Positions 30,151 to 41,935 of a DNA stretch of 64,000 nucleotides are shown in pieces (the first letter of the stretch is position 1; each line of letters begins with the position of its first letter). The DNA is from Chelydra serpentina (taxonomy: Eukaryota; Chordata; Testudines; Chelydridae): assembly GCA_037349315.1 (NCBI GenBank), contig JBAIAC010000057.1, positions 16,275,501-16,339,500 on the forward strand, in the 5' to 3' direction. The position numbers and the translations under genes are program-made. The notes under the pieces were generated by a model. That model had not been told where the DNA came from. It was given only the letters and a program-made list of their open reading frames with translations, and did not search any database.

Positions 30151-31300
30151 CCTGACTAAGGACATAGGCATTCAGGGGGTGGGAGAAATGGCCCCCGAGG
30201 ACTCCTGTGCTTATGTAAGGGGACGGTTGGCACCTTACTAAAACTCGGGGGAGGAGGAGATTGGTTGCAAGCTCCCAGTCCCAAAAGGAAGGGGAAGGTG
30301 GATGGGAAATCAGGACCCTGAGACTGACAGTCCCCAGGGACGATGGGAAGAGGCCAACGCTCCTGGTCAGCCTGATTGACAGGGCGGGCAGGGTAATGAG
30401 GGAGTCAGGAGCCAGGGGGGTCCTGTCCTCTTTCTGTGAGCTGGAGCTGCCTGGGACAGAGTGGGGCCGAGCTAAGGTGAGAGCAGGGGCCCGAGCTGAG
30501 CTGGGAGCAGGGCTGGGCTGGGCAGAGGGGCCTGAGAAGCAGCCCAGGGGGCTGGAGGCAGAGCAGCAGCAGCCGTGCTGGGGCAGAGGAGCTGGAGCTG
30601 AGGCAGGGTCAGGGTGGGGTTGGGGCTGGAGCAGTCCGGAGCTGGGGGCGCGGAGCAGATGGGGAGAGTGAGGGGGGACCCTGGGCAGAGGGCCCAGCGC
30701 AGGGAGACGCCCCCGGCCAAGGGTCCCTGCAGGCCAGACTTGGTGGGGGGGATCGTAACCCCGATGGGGCGACGCTGGGGGAAGGGTCCTGCCACCTAGA
30801 GCCTGAGGGCGTGTGGCCACCGCCAGAGCGAGTGTCCGACCCGCAGCGTCCCTGCAGCACAGCCAGGGCCTGGGCAGGGGCCGGGGCCGTGTGAGGAACA
30901 GACTGAACAGCCCTGACATCCCAGAGACGCTGGCTGTGACGTCCCCGTGCCACAGAGCGGGGTGACGGGTTTTCCTTCCACCTTCCCGTTTTTCCTTGTT
31001 TTTAAATCGGTTGCTGTTTAATCAATTGTATTTGCTTGGAGCTGTATGCAATGATCAGTGTGTCAGGGTAGCGTCCGGAGTGAAGAGAGCACCCCCGAGT
31101 GGGGACACCCTAGCCCCTGCCCTGAGTTACCACAACAAGGTTGGGGGTCGAGCCCCCCAGGAATCCTGGGCCCAGCCTTGTTGGGGTTACAAGGACTCTG
31201 CCGCACAGGCACGTGGAAGGGGAACCCTCGAGGTCAGGCAGGGCTCTGGGTAAAGGAAGTGGGAGCGAGGATTCAGACCCTTTTCCACCGAGGTCGTGTA
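30151..31300. repeat. GC-rich block, probably a dispersed LTR-type repeat
   Basis: The sequence is purine-biased, with many GGGGCAGAG and GAGCTGGGAGCAGGG motifs (30470-30680), then GCCACAGAGCGGGGTGACGG and GGTTGGGGGTCGAGCCCCCC. The 269-codon minus-strand frame (30919-30110) is Pro- and Arg-rich with no domain and is most likely a composition artefact. No boundaries or duplication were found. Confidence 0.35.
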
Positions 31301-32284
31301 TAATCCAGGAAAGTTTACACTTCGGAGACTGGTTACCGACTAGCTGAGACGGGATCCATTTCCCATTGTCATTGGCCCTTGCCTGAGATGTTCTTTCAAG
31401 CAGAACATGTGGGGGCATAAGTGCATGAACGTTTAGTTCTCCGTGTTCCCACCCACACTCTGAACGGCATGTAGGCTTGCGGTGCACTGACTACAGTAGC
31501 TAACACAAGATGACAAGAACTCTGACTGGGCGGCAGGAACAAGGGAACAGAGTGTTTCCTCGGCTGACCGCGATTGCACTGCAGTATTTAATAGCAGGTG
31601 AAGCCTGCCCATGCTGCAGCCTGGGGTGTGGAGCTCTTGGGGTGCAGGTGTAGAAGGCACTAAGGTCATACCTGACCCAGGGAGCTGGGCCAGGAGCAGC
31701 ACTTGCCATGGGCCTCATTTGCTCTCATCTCCCTCAGCAGTAACTGCTCTGAAGATGGGAGAATGGCTCCCCAGTTCCAGCCGGGGCAGCTGTACCCGAA
31801 GAGGGATTCACACCCAGGGGGAAGGCAGATGCGGCTTGTGCTGCTGCTGTGCTCTTCGGGGTCTGCCAGGGGAGGGGAGCTTTAATTTATGTCTGAGGCT
31901 CCGCAGGGTGTTAGGAGGGGGAATGAGGGCGCATCTCGGGTGCTCAGACTGTTACGAGAGTGCTCTATGGCTGTATATATGTAAATAGTCCATTAAGACA
32001 TAAGGTGCCAGTAGATGGCGCTGAAGAGTGTATTTCTGGGTGTGGTGAGACCAACAGAACTTGTTGGGTTTGTGCACTGCATGGCCAGACCCTCTTCGGC
32101 TGGTCCAGGCACCCTGCTGGAGTGGGGACTGTCGCTGTGACTCTTTCTGGATGGACTTTCTGGTACTGGGACCAAGAACTGTACGGATCCGTGTTCCAGA
32201 ACTTGTGCTAATTCTCCTTTACCGTTAAGAACACCAAATTCATCCAAAGTCCTAAACTTAACCACAGTAAGTGCCATTACTGTT
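31301..32284. other. No gene recognised
   Basis: Unique-looking. The region near 31985-32230 (GGTGCCAGTAGATGGCGCTG) could be another old repeat, but nothing supports a class. Confidence 0.35.
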
Positions 32285-32400
32285 TATTATTGCTATTGGG
32301 GCAGACCCTAATGGCCCCACTGGGTTAGGTACTGTATAAACACATAGGAAGGGACAGTCCCTGCCTGCAAGAGCTTCCAACGTGGAAGACAGGATCTAAC
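32285..32400. repeat. Ancient L2/MIR-like tail
   Basis: ATTGGGGCAGACCC, TTAGGTACTGTATAAACACA and GGGACAGTCCCTGCCTGCAA followed by GAGCTTCCAA match the general form of the amniote L2/MIR 3' end. Confidence 0.5.
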
Positions 32401-32770
32401 AGCTGGGTGAAACTAGCAAACAGTAGGGTGGGGTAACAATATCACAGCAGAGGGATTTGCATAGGTCAGCTGTGTGCACACTTCCTAGGTTTATATGTGT
32501 TCTGTTCCTTGGGCCACATGCAGCAGTAGGTCTTAGCTTGCACAGATGGGTTAATGCTGTGTGATGGGCTATGTACACCCTATGACCGTGCTCACTTCTC
32601 ATGGAAGCATTTATCCAGAGGGGCTGGTCTGTGAGAAGAGAGTTGCAGCTGGGTGCTCTGCCCTCACCTCTTTGTGTGCTCTGATTAGCCCTGCATGTCT
32701 CCAGTGCCTATGCCTGCTTCACCCACCTGCATTCAAATGTGGTAGAATCAGTAGACATGCTGCTGCTAAT

Positions 32771-32933
32771 CACTGTTCCCTCTAAGCTGTGCGCGTGTGC
32801 GCGTGCACACAGCTCCTAAACCCCGCGCACACGGCGCAACACCGCGTGCACAACAATTTGCACAGAAGCACAACAATTTGCACAGAAGAAATGTTTTGCA
32901 CACACGGCCTGTCAAAAATTAGAGGGAACATTG
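32771..32933. mobile_element. hAT MITE, 163 bp, perfect 8-bp duplication
   Basis: CTGCTAAT occurs on both sides (32763-32770, 32934-32941). The ends are CACTGTTCCCTCTAA and, inverted, CAATGTTCCCTCTAA. The interior is CpG- and TG-rich (GTGCGCGTGTGCGCG), and CACAACAATTTGCACAGAAG is repeated twice in tandem. Non-coding. Confidence 0.93.
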
Positions 32934-32941
32934 CTGCTAAT

Positions 32942-34400
32942 CCCACATCCCATTCTGTCCCCCTCCCATGGGCCTTTCCGCTCACTCTGGGCTGCAGACT
33001 CCACCGCCATCACAATAAGCTGCTTGTTCCAGAGAAGGGTTTGTTCCCTCCCTGAGCTGAGATGCCTTTGATCAGGTATTCCATGCTGCAAGCAGCCGTT
33101 CATCGTTCATTGGCATGGATGCAGCTCCTGAGGAGAAGGAATTGGGGGGGCGCTGTGAGGTTGAACGAGCCCTGGTGTTTAGCTGACCGGCACTTTGCAG
33201 ACTGGCATGGATTTTCCATTGCTTTATTGGAAGCAAAAGCAACGGCTCCCATTTAGAATTGATCAAACAGGCACTGATTTGATTTCTGTTTTCTCTCTGC
33301 TCGTTTCCCAGCACCAGTCAAGAGACTCTCGGGCTGATTATGTCGGTGATGCTAGTTTCACACCAGTGTAAAGTCATTAGCTTGAATGGAGATGTGCTTG
33401 AACCGAACACAGCCAAATACAATGCCTATCTCTAGCGCCTCTCTTGTCTCTTGGTGTCGAATGCCAGACAGGACATTCATTTTGGTTGGCCAGACTCCTA
33501 CAGCAGGAAACGCAAGTGACGTCTTGTAGGGAGGCAGTGGGGGCAGAGAGAGCGAATTTGGGAGCAGCTACAACCTCCCATTTCCATGCAGAGCTGGAGC
33601 TCAGCACATGCAAAGGAAGCCAGATGAGATTATCGGCTATACAACACTGGACTGGCACCCTAGGTGTCTGTGAGCTTGTGCTTCCCCCACACCATTAGTC
33701 TGTCTCCCCCTATATCTGCTCTAGGGGACTGAGACCCAGTGTTTCTGGAGGCCAGACTTCACAGCACCTAGTGCTCCAAGGCTAGGGTAATACAGATAAT
33801 TAGTCATCAGGACCTGGATTCCAGCAGCACTTCCCAGAGCAGGACGTTCATCTTGAGGTTTTAATATTTTTTAATGTTGAATATTCAGCATTCATATTCA
33901 TTGGGCATCATTTATCTTTTTTTCTGAACAACCCTTCTCCACCACTGGAATCCCTGGGAGCTGTGTAGCCCAGCCCCGTCTCCCTACTGAGAGAAAGGCA
34001 GGCCCACGGCATCCAATGCACCCTGCCTTGGTATGGAAAGGCAAAAATTTCTCTCTCCATAGCCCTTTCGGTGATCATCCGTGAATGTGCTGTTTGTGAC
34101 GTGCAGACACTTTTGGCCTGGCCTATAACATCTCATCCTCTAACCTCCAGGCACCTCTAGATACTTTTTTTTTTTTAAATTTAAGGAAGACAAGTAAGTT
34201 GTCCTTTTATTTTTTTCTTTCATTCCATGTAAACCATAACAAGTTCAAAGAGGTCAATATCAAACTAGGTGAAGCATCATGAGTTACAGCCGTCAATCTC
34301 CTCAGCTATATAGAGAATATATGCAGCTTCTGAGGGATCTCTGTGGCTTCTCAGAAGCAGGAGAAAAGTGCCCTTGCTGCATGATAGAGGCCAGCCTGCG
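32942..34400. other. No gene recognised
   Basis: Unique-looking, with an A/T run at 34168-34185. Nothing is supported. Confidence 0.4.
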
Positions 34401-34401
34401 G

Positions 34402-36480
34402 CTACCAGAGTTGCCTCTGGTTCACGGCTTTGGCCTTGCATAAATATTTAAGGTTTTTGCAGTCCATATAGACCTCTACTGGATGATGAGCTCCTTCGAG
34501 GTAGTGACTGTGACGGGTTGGTATCACAGAAACTCCCGTGGAGCTGCCACCTGGTGTGCCAAGACTACTTCTGCCCCTGCTTTCCTGCCTTTTCCAGCTT
34601 GGGAGTCCAGAATCCTGTCTGTTTTGAGCCAGACCTGCTAGCCTGCTGCAAACCCAGACCCAGGTCTTAACCATGTCCCCTAACAGCTGTAGGCTTGCCT
34701 GGAAGCAGCTCAGGAAGTGCTCTTGCCTTTGACACCCAGGTGCCCAACTCCCAATGGGGTTCAAACCCTGAATAAATCTGTTTTACCCTGTATAAAGCTT
34801 ATACAGGGTAAATTCATAAATAGTTCACCCTCTATTTCACAGATAGAGAGGTATGCACAGCTGTTTGTCCCCCTCTAGGTACTAACACGTACTCCAGATT
34901 ACTTAATAAGTCAAAAGTGATTTTAATAAGTACAGAAAGTAGGATTTAAGTTATTCCAAGTAGTAACAGACAGAACAAAGTGATTTACTAAGTAAAATAA
35001 AATTAAAAATGCAAGTCTATGTCTAATCATACTGAATACAGATAAAAACCTCACCAGTTCCAGTAGACTTCCTTTTACAGGCTATGGTCCTTCTAGCCTG
35101 GGTCCAGCAATCGCTCACACCCCCTATTGTTCTTGTCCTTTGTTCCAGTCTCTTTGAGGTGTGTCAGTGGGGGGTGGAGAGGCTCTCTCTTTAGCCAGCT
35201 GAAGACAAGATGGAGGGGTCTCCCAGGAGTTTAAATAGACTTTATCCTCTGGGTAGAAATCCCTCCCTCTCCCTGTGTAGCATCCAGTTACAAAATGGAG
35301 TTTTGGGGTCACCTGGGCAAATCACATGTCCATGCCCAACTCAGTTACCAGTCCAGCCACATTCCTGGCCGAGCTCAGATGTGGATTGGTGTCTGCAACT
35401 TCTTTTGTCTGTCAAGGGTTTCTTGATTGGGCTCTTAACCTGCACATTCCTTTGTCCAGACATTGATCCAATGCTCTTATAAAGGCTATGTATAAAACCA
35501 GCAAATATACAACCAATATTCATAACTTCAATTACAAAAATGATACATGCATACAACCAGGAGGAATAGATTCAGTAGATCATAACTTTTACAGAGATAT
35601 GTTACATTGCACATGTAGCATAAAACATATTCCCAGTTATATCATATATACATTTATAAGCATCTCCCCATAAAGCCTTATGGGGTACACCATCACAGTG
35701 ACATCACTTTTCAAAAGTAGATTTGATTGCCAGGAGTTCCTTATCCAAGACCTCATAATTTTGCTCCATGGCAGAGAGCTTTCTGGAGTAGTACATGCAT
35801 AGGTGTACTAACTCTTGGGGGCTGTCCCTCCAAGAAAGGACTGTCCTGATTGCCACGTCGGACACGTTGGCTTCCACAATAAAGGCTGGTGTGGGGTTTG
35901 GGTGTACCAGGATGGGAGCAGTGATGAAAGCGAGTTTGAGTTGTTTGACAACATGTTGGGTTTGGGGGACCATATAACCTGGCATTTTTACGGGGGAGGG
36001 CAGTCAAGGTCCCTCAAAAGTCTGTGATATGACACTGATAGAAATTGGCAAGTCCTATGAAGCATTGCAGGTCTTGCGTGCATCAAGGCAATGTCCAATT
36101 TTAAATGACCTCCACTTTTTTCTGATACATCCTGATACCTTCTGGGGATAGGATAAACTCTAGAAATGCTGTGGTGGGTTGGTCAAAAATGCACGTCTCC
36201 AACTTTGCACATAGGCTGTGTAGATGCAGTCTCAGAATGGTTCTAACGTGGTGAGTGTGCTGCTCGAGATTTTCTGAGAAGACGAGTACATCATTGAGAT
36301 AGATGTCTACATATTGATCCAAGATGTCCCAGAACACATTGTTAACTAAATGCTCGAAGATCGCAGGAGTGTTCATCAGTCTAAATGGCATCACTAAATA
36401 CTCAAAGTGAGCATAGTGGTCCAGAAGGCAGTCTTCCATTCACCCCCACCACACATCAGTTTCATAAATAGCTGAGAAGA
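34402..36480 (-). pseudogene. Gypsy pol: reverse transcriptase and RNase H, interrupted
   Basis: Reverse transcriptase palm: HFEYLVMPFRLMNTPAIFEH, then YVDIYLNDVLVFSENL. The catalytic YLDD reads YLND here, which would disable it. The thumb/connection follows (FLEFILSPEGIRMYQKKVEV). RNase H: FIVEANVSDVAIRTVLSW (catalytic-type Asp altered), YSRKLSAMEQNYEVLDKELL. After the solo LTR it continues HYLEGAHHPVEVYMDCKNLK then YLCKAKAVNQRQL. Stops and small shifts occur near 36440 and 36090. It would have copied the element RNA in cytoplasmic particles. Confidence 0.88.
34509..35697 (-). mobile_element. ERV-type solo LTR with GTGAC duplication
   Basis: GTGAC flanks both sides (34504-34508, 35698-35702). 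On the minus strand it starts TGTGATGGTGTACCCC and ends CCAACCCGTCACA. The 3' part (AAGCTTTATACAGGGTAAAA, GCAGCAGGCTAGC) matches the LTR at 44561-45704, so they are one family. It inserted into the RNase H region of the Gypsy, whose reading frame resumes on the other side. Confidence 0.93.
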
Positions 36481-36522
36481 TCTTATGCGGTCCAGCAGTT
36501 CAGAGGTTAGAACTAAGGGATC

Positions 36523-37470
36523 TCAGTTCCTGGATGTTACTTGGTTCCATGCCTGACAGGCCACACAAAGGCCTAGGGTTCTGCCCTTTTTGACAAAAAG
36601 GGCCCAAGCTTGGCAGAGTAGGTAGATTGGCAAATAAACCCTTTCCTTGATGGACAGATGCCACCAGGTCACGTCGACTTGCCTGGGCTCAGGAGACTGG
36701 CCTGAGGAGGATGGGGGAGGGGTGTCGTGGGTAGGGCAACTGCAACATCCCCTTTTTCTCCTCTCCTTACTTGCATAGCTAGTTATCAATACAAATAGCG
36801 AAGTTGATGACGGTGTTTAAGATTGCCAATTTCTACATGGGCTACCTTGTCCTTGACCTCTTCCTGGAGCCCCCATCGAAACCGATAAAGCTGAGCCCCC
36901 TCATTCCATGCTGTGTCAGTGGTAAGCCATTGAAAACACATAGCGTGTAAGATAGCTGGACCCTGTCCCTGTTCAAGCTTCCACAGGGCAGTTTCAGCCA
37001 ACCGGGCGCTGTGGGGGGTCATCAACGAAAGCTTGGAGGAAACTGTTCCAGTCTGACAGCACTAGGCTGGGTTTTGATCTAACAAGGGGGGGTCCAGTTG
37101 AACACGCCTCCAGTCAAGACACTGATTACCAGACCCACCGTGGCCAGGTCCATGGAATGGGTCCAGGGCAGAGCTAAAAGAGGACTTGGCACTTATTAAG
37201 GAAGCTTCTGAATTTTTGGTGGCTTCCATGAAAGCGCTCAGGCAGGGGTACCAGGGGGTCTTGTTTAGGAGGTGGGACCACAATCTGCGCCAGGAGTACG
37301 ATCTTTTCTTCACATGAGCAGCCCACTTGTTCCCAAAGGACCTGATTATCAGCCAACCTGAGCCACCTGAGCTTGCAGCGTGTGGTTTTCAGCTGGAAGA
37401 TGGGCAACCCACTCCTGCCGTTTTGGTGTCCCTTGTAATGACTGGGTAATGGAAAGCCTGCCACTTCCAT
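36523..37470 (-). pseudogene. Gypsy gag remnant
   Basis: Minus-strand frames give PLPERFHGSHQKFRSFLNKC (37250 region) and LAETALWKLEQGQG, FQWLTTDTAWNEGAQLYRFR, WGLQEEVKDKV (37025-36786). These are the capsid-type core of vertebrate Gypsy/retrotransposon gag, which packages the RNA. Frames are broken near 37050 and at 36786. A recognisable CCHC knuckle was not found in the scrambled stretch 36789-36523. Confidence 0.75.
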
Positions 37471-37499
37471 TCCCCCCCTGGGCTGTTTCCACAGTGGCG

Positions 37500-37845
37500 T
37501 TAGGTGTGTGGTCTGTGAAAACAGTCACAAATGGGGCTTGGGCAGTCAGGCCTCAGAGTCAGAGCAGTGATGGTCAGAGGCCAGGAACAGCACCAAAGAG
37601 TCAGGAGGGTCAGAGCTGGATTCAGGAACCTGGAGTTAGAGACGGGATCAGGAGTCCAACTGCAAGCCAATAGGTCTGTCACTAAAATGGGAGGGGAGTT
37701 CACCTTGTTGCACGGACACTTCCTGCTGGACTTTAATAAGGTGCCTGGACCAATTGGGGCTACGAGGGAAGCTGTCAGTCTGCACTTCTGAGGTGGTACT
37801 TCCTGTTGTATTTATCTTCACAGGGCCTATGCAGTAATGCATGCA
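37500..37845 (-). repeat. LTR/leader-like region upstream of Gypsy gag
   Basis: Repeated GTCAGAG/GGTCAGAG motifs (37550-37640) and a position just 5' of gag fit the LTR or leader of this Gypsy group. The block at 42775-43320 shows the same style (GGTCAGAGTACCAGGAAGTC). No exact borders were found. Confidence 0.45.
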
Positions 37846-39044
37846 GCCCTGCCATGGCTGCCAGGTAGCAGCATGGAGGCATCAGCCATCCACAGACATG
37901 GGGTCCTGGCCTGTCTCCTCAGAAGCTCACATTGGGTCTCTGTGTCTCAGCTGTAGCGTATGCAGTACTTCCTCATGTGCTAGGTCTGGGAAGGTCCCAG
38001 AGTGCAGATCAAAGCAGCAGACTGCTAGCATCACGAAGTGCTAACAAAGAACCAGTGCTCCGTCTTGGGAGGGGAACAGAGATTTGCGGTTATATCATAG
38101 CCCCGCTTCTCATGTCTGCCTGCTAAAAGTGATGTATATTATGTGCCCTGCTAATAGGGCCTGATGCAAAGACCATTGAACTCAGTGGAAAGATACTCAT
38201 TAACTTTAATGGGGTTTGGATCACACCCATGTTGTCTGTGCTCTCTATAGCCACCACCTGGTGTGATCCTTATGTTCCCACATAGAGTAGCTGACTCTGC
38301 CGGGCCTGGGATACAATATCGCAGCCACAAAGCATGCTTGCTAGCAGCACACCGGGTACTTTATCATTTGCCTGACCTTTATTAAATATGCAGAGTTTAA
38401 GTACACTCAACTAGACCAACAAGTTTATTGTCCTCGGTTCCATACGGACAGAAAACATTAATCCCATAATATGATTGGATTTGCTGTTCTTTAAGACCTT
38501 AGACTGTATCTGCTGACTTGCCCCATGGTGATTATCGAGTGTTGACAGGCACTCTGTACAGGTTTATGTGCTAGTTCATTTATTCATTTAGTTTGCTCAC
38601 TGCAAAACAGTGCAATTTAGTGACGGGAAAGTCACAGACAGCGTATGCTCTTGTACAGCACAGTGGTTTTTTAATGTCTTTTTCTTTTTGTTTTGCTTGT
38701 TTACCTTCCAAGACGTTTTTCTTCTCTTTTAAGCTTCCACTTACTCTTCCTTCCCCCTCCAGCTGCTGATGCGCTAGTCCAGGACATGAGCAGTTCTGCA
38801 GCTTCCCCATGGGACGGTGCTCACGGATAGGTGCTTGTTTCTTCTCCTGATCTTAGCCCTGGGCTCCAAAGCTCCAAATAATAGTGGTAGTGACTATTAT
38901 TTATTAGAGATCCAGCTAAAATAAATGGCTATTGCAGATGTCCCCGGGAGATCAGGATGCTTCCTGATAAAAGGTACCCCCAGCCTGCCCTGCCACTGAT
39001 CGGTGGTTAGGAAATTCATTGAATGAGAAGCTCAGCTAATTCAT
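37846..39044. other. No gene; contains a short palindromic repeat
   Basis: Unique-looking apart from 38157-38228, where GGGCCTGATGCAAAGACCAT pairs with inverted GGGTGTGATCCAAACCCCAT. This looks like a 72-bp non-coding palindromic repeat. Confidence 0.5.
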
Positions 39045-39122
39045 AGATTCATAGATTCTAGGGCTGGAAGGGACCTTGAGAGGTCATCGAGTCCAGCCCC
39101 CTGCCCTCATGGCAGGACCTAA
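39045..39122 (-). mobile_element. CR1 3' tip
   Basis: ATTCATAGATTCTAGGGCTG and GGAAGGGACCTTGAGAGGTC are the reverse complement of a CR1 3' end. Confidence 0.8.
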
Positions 39123-39294
39123 AGAATCCTTTTGAAATTGGTGATGGGTTGCCATTGAAATCAGTGTTGCGAGCAGAGGAGACAGAGCGAGATAGACACT
39201 GGCAATGGAAGAGTCCATGAACATTTTAATGTTTTAGGCAGTTAGGAGCTGGAGTCTAGGTCTCATTGAAAACCAGTGAGGCTTAAATGACTCA

Positions 39295-40035
39295 GGGCTT
39301 GTCTACACTGGCAAGTTTTGTCGCCAAAAACTGCCTTTTGCCGACAAAAAAGCAAGAGCGTTCACACTACAATGGGACTTTTGTCGCAAAAAATGCCCAG
39401 TTTTGGCGACAAAAAACTTCCACCCCTACGAGAGACTCTTGTCTTTTCCTCTCCCTTTATTGTCGACAAAGAGCCAGTGTAGACACTGCTGATTGTTTTG
39501 TCGACAGAACTGGCTTCCGCCAGTATCCCACAATGCCTGCCCTGATGGCTCTGCTCCGTGGTTTGATCTCTGCTGCCCTGCAGGCATCTGTGTGCTGCTC
39601 CTTTTGGGGAGCAAACAAAGAGCAAAGAGCAAATCATTGGAACGCTCCTGTTCTGCCCGGCAATAGGGACACAGCCGCAGACAGACTGCTGCTGCAGTGG
39701 GACAGGGACAGACTGCTGTGCTGCTTTGCCATTCCTCAGCACGGAGACCTCACAGAGCTACTCAGGATGCTGCTCTCAGCAGCTGAGGGGGCTGTGGGAG
39801 AACTCGGAAAGAATTCCAAGATGTGCAGTGCTCAGCTCTTCCTTCCCACAACACTGCACTGTGGGATACATACCCACAGTGCATTGCTCACCCTGTCGAT
39901 AATGGTGTCCCCAATGTGGACATGATCTGTCGACAGAGGGAGCAAGTATGAACACCCTTCGGCAATTTTTGTTTTGTCGATTTTTGGGTGTCGACATAAG
40001 TTTTGTCAACAAAACTTGGTAGTGTAGACAAGCCC
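39295..40035. mobile_element. Harbinger MITE, 741 bp, TCA duplication
   Basis: GGGCTTGTCTACACTGGCAA at the left and TTGGTAGTGTAGACAAGCCC at the right are inverted repeats, flanked by TCA (39292-39294, 40036-40038). Subterminal TTTTGTCGCCAAAA and TTTTGTCGACAAAA motifs recur. It matches the ends of autonomous element A, which is its likely source family. No transposase remains in it. Confidence 0.95.
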
Positions 40036-40038
40036 TCA

Positions 40039-41382
40039 GTCACTGAGGGACTTTTGACAGCTTTACCCTATAACTGCAGGTCCTGCCAAAGACAACAGTG
40101 ATTCCTGAAGGACTCTCAAAGTTCTACTCAACAGGGAAACTAACATTCTCAGAAATCTGTCTAGGTTCTGATACTATCCCCATTACCATGGTATCTGAGA
40201 GGTCTTAGTAAAGGATGGTATCTCCCAGAATCTGTCTGCCTACATCGTATTTCTAGAACACCCATCACCATAGTATTTAAGAATCATCTAAACTCAGATC
40301 ATTGTGTCTCCTGGGCAGACAGTGCAAAACATGGTTAATAAACTGGGACCCACATATCCCTGCCACCTGTGATGGCTGATGGTTACACACTTAGGGATGA
40401 ATGGGCTAGTCTTGATTGGACCTCGGAAGGAATCTTTCAAACTTCAACTAAATACATTGCCAGCTGGTATCCAATGCCCTGCAGGTTCCCCAGGTGCAGG
40501 TGGGGGCTGAGCGGGAGAGGATTGCTTTGTATCTGTTATACAGCTTCTCCTTCACTGCCATGCAAACTGCCCGGCTGAGATAGCCCGTTTAGATCAATGA
40601 TAGATCACTGATTTATGGCAATGACAGGCACTGGACCTAGGCACTGAACACCTAACTAAAAACTTTACTAGCAACTCTCAGGCTGTGTTCCTTGTGCAAA
40701 ACTGGTACATTCATGGTAGTTACGGGCAGCCAATGGGGAGAAGTTGGCAGCGGGCAATTCATTACCTGCAAATCTCTTGACACTCTTCCATTTTCTATTT
40801 CGGCTCAGCTTGTAGCTTTGCCAGATGGTGGAATTAAATATTTGCTCTCCCCTCAGACTCTCTTCATTGCTGTTTAGCTCCCAGACAAATGAAACGGCTC
40901 CCTTTTTCGTGACATATTAGCTTTCTCAAGATTACAAACTTTAACGACTTCCAATTCAGAAGTATTGATGTAGAAGCCAATTCAGCTAACAACTTTCCTT
41001 TGGAGAATCTGCGAGTCTCTGTAACTTGTCCAAGTTAATGATTGAGAATGCTACACTACGCACAACGGAGCTGCACACTGCTGCACCACTGTGAAGCTGT
41101 GAAAGGACAGAGTAGAGTCCTTTTGGGTGTGTATGCATGTTCTCAGGCAGCCCTTAATGGCTGGGCCCAGTGAAAGACCAGGAGCACCAAAAACAGCGTT
41201 GTAAGCAGCTGAAGAGGCCATTGAGGAGGGACGTCTTTAGAGAACAATCCGTGGCCATGTGATCAGCAAGCCCCATTGAGGCTGAGAAATAGTGGCTATT
41301 GAGAGCTGTCCAATGAGAGACAGAACAACCTTCTTATCTGTGACGAGCGGTTCATGGCACCTCTCCTAACCTCCACCCTACC
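40039..41382. other. No gene recognised
   Basis: Unique-looking. Nothing is supported. Confidence 0.4.
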
Positions 41383-41668
41383 CAGGGGCGCCGACTCCGT
41401 GGGTGCTCCGGTGCTGGAGCACCCACGGAGAAAAATTGGTGGGTGCTCTGCACCCACCGGCAATTCCCCGCCTGCCCCAGACCCGTGGCAAACTTACCGG
41501 GCACTGGGAGATGTTGCGGGGCCCCGCTCCCAACGCTGGGCAACGTGGCGTCGGGGGCGGGGCCCCGCAATGTTACCCGGCGTCGGGGGGCGGGGCCCGG
41601 CGTCGGGCGGGGCCCCACCCCCGACGCCGGTGACAGCACCCACGGGCGGGGCCGGAAGTCAGCCCCTG
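41383..41668. mobile_element. Small non-autonomous hAT, GC-rich
   Basis: The ends CAGGGGCGCCGACTCC and (inverted) CAGGGGCTGACTTCC are typical hAT termini. Flanking CCCTAC on both sides is a partial match to an 8-bp duplication. The interior has a short hairpin (GTGGGTGCTCC..GGAGCACCCAC) and repeated GGGGCCCCGC / GGCGTCGGGG units. It is CpG-dense but not a promoter island of any visible gene. Confidence 0.8.
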
Positions 41669-41814
41669 TGTCCCTACACATCTCCAATTCTGCCTTTTGC
41701 ACACTGGTGGTGTGTCATTGTCACTGCTGGTTGAATGTATTTAACAGTTGTTGATTAACAGTAGCCTATGGCCCCTCTCAGGTGCCAAGGGCCATCAAAA
41801 GAAGCCATCTCTTT

Positions 41815-41935
41815 GGACAGGGACCATCTTTTTGTCCTGGTTTGCACAGAACCTGGCACAATGGGCTCTTGACACAGGACTGGGACTCCTAGGTGCTATT
41901 ATAACAGAAGTAACAAATAATAATGAATCAAAGTC
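41815..41935. repeat. Ancient L2/MIR-like tail
   Basis: AGAACCTGGCACAATGGGCT and GGACTGGGACTCCTAGGTGC followed by TATTATAACA..AATAATAATGA follow the conserved 3' pattern of the amniote L2/MIR-like family. Confidence 0.6.

Larger units (their letters stand above)
34402..37845 (-). mobile_element. Gypsy LTR retrotransposon 1, degenerate
   Basis: On the minus strand, from high to low coordinates: an LTR-like stretch (37845-37500), gag (about 37470-36786), a short scrambled part, reverse transcriptase (36480-36101) and RNase H (35985-35704, resuming at 34508). Protease and the first part of the reverse transcriptase are missing between gag and polymerase. Integrase and the 3' LTR are not visible below 34402. 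A solo LTR (34509-35697) interrupts the RNase H region. Confidence 0.85.

Noticed and set aside
30110..30919. 269-codon open frame on the minus strand
   Set aside because: It lies in GC-rich purine-biased sequence where stops are rare. It is Pro/Arg/Ser-rich with no domain, and overlapping open frames occur on both strands.
39287..39925. 212-codon frame
   Set aside because: It is contained in a non-coding Harbinger MITE. The translation does not resemble transposase, Myb or the third gene.
41383..41668. CpG island of a host promoter
   Set aside because: The CpG-rich block coincides with hAT terminal repeats and has no adjacent gene.
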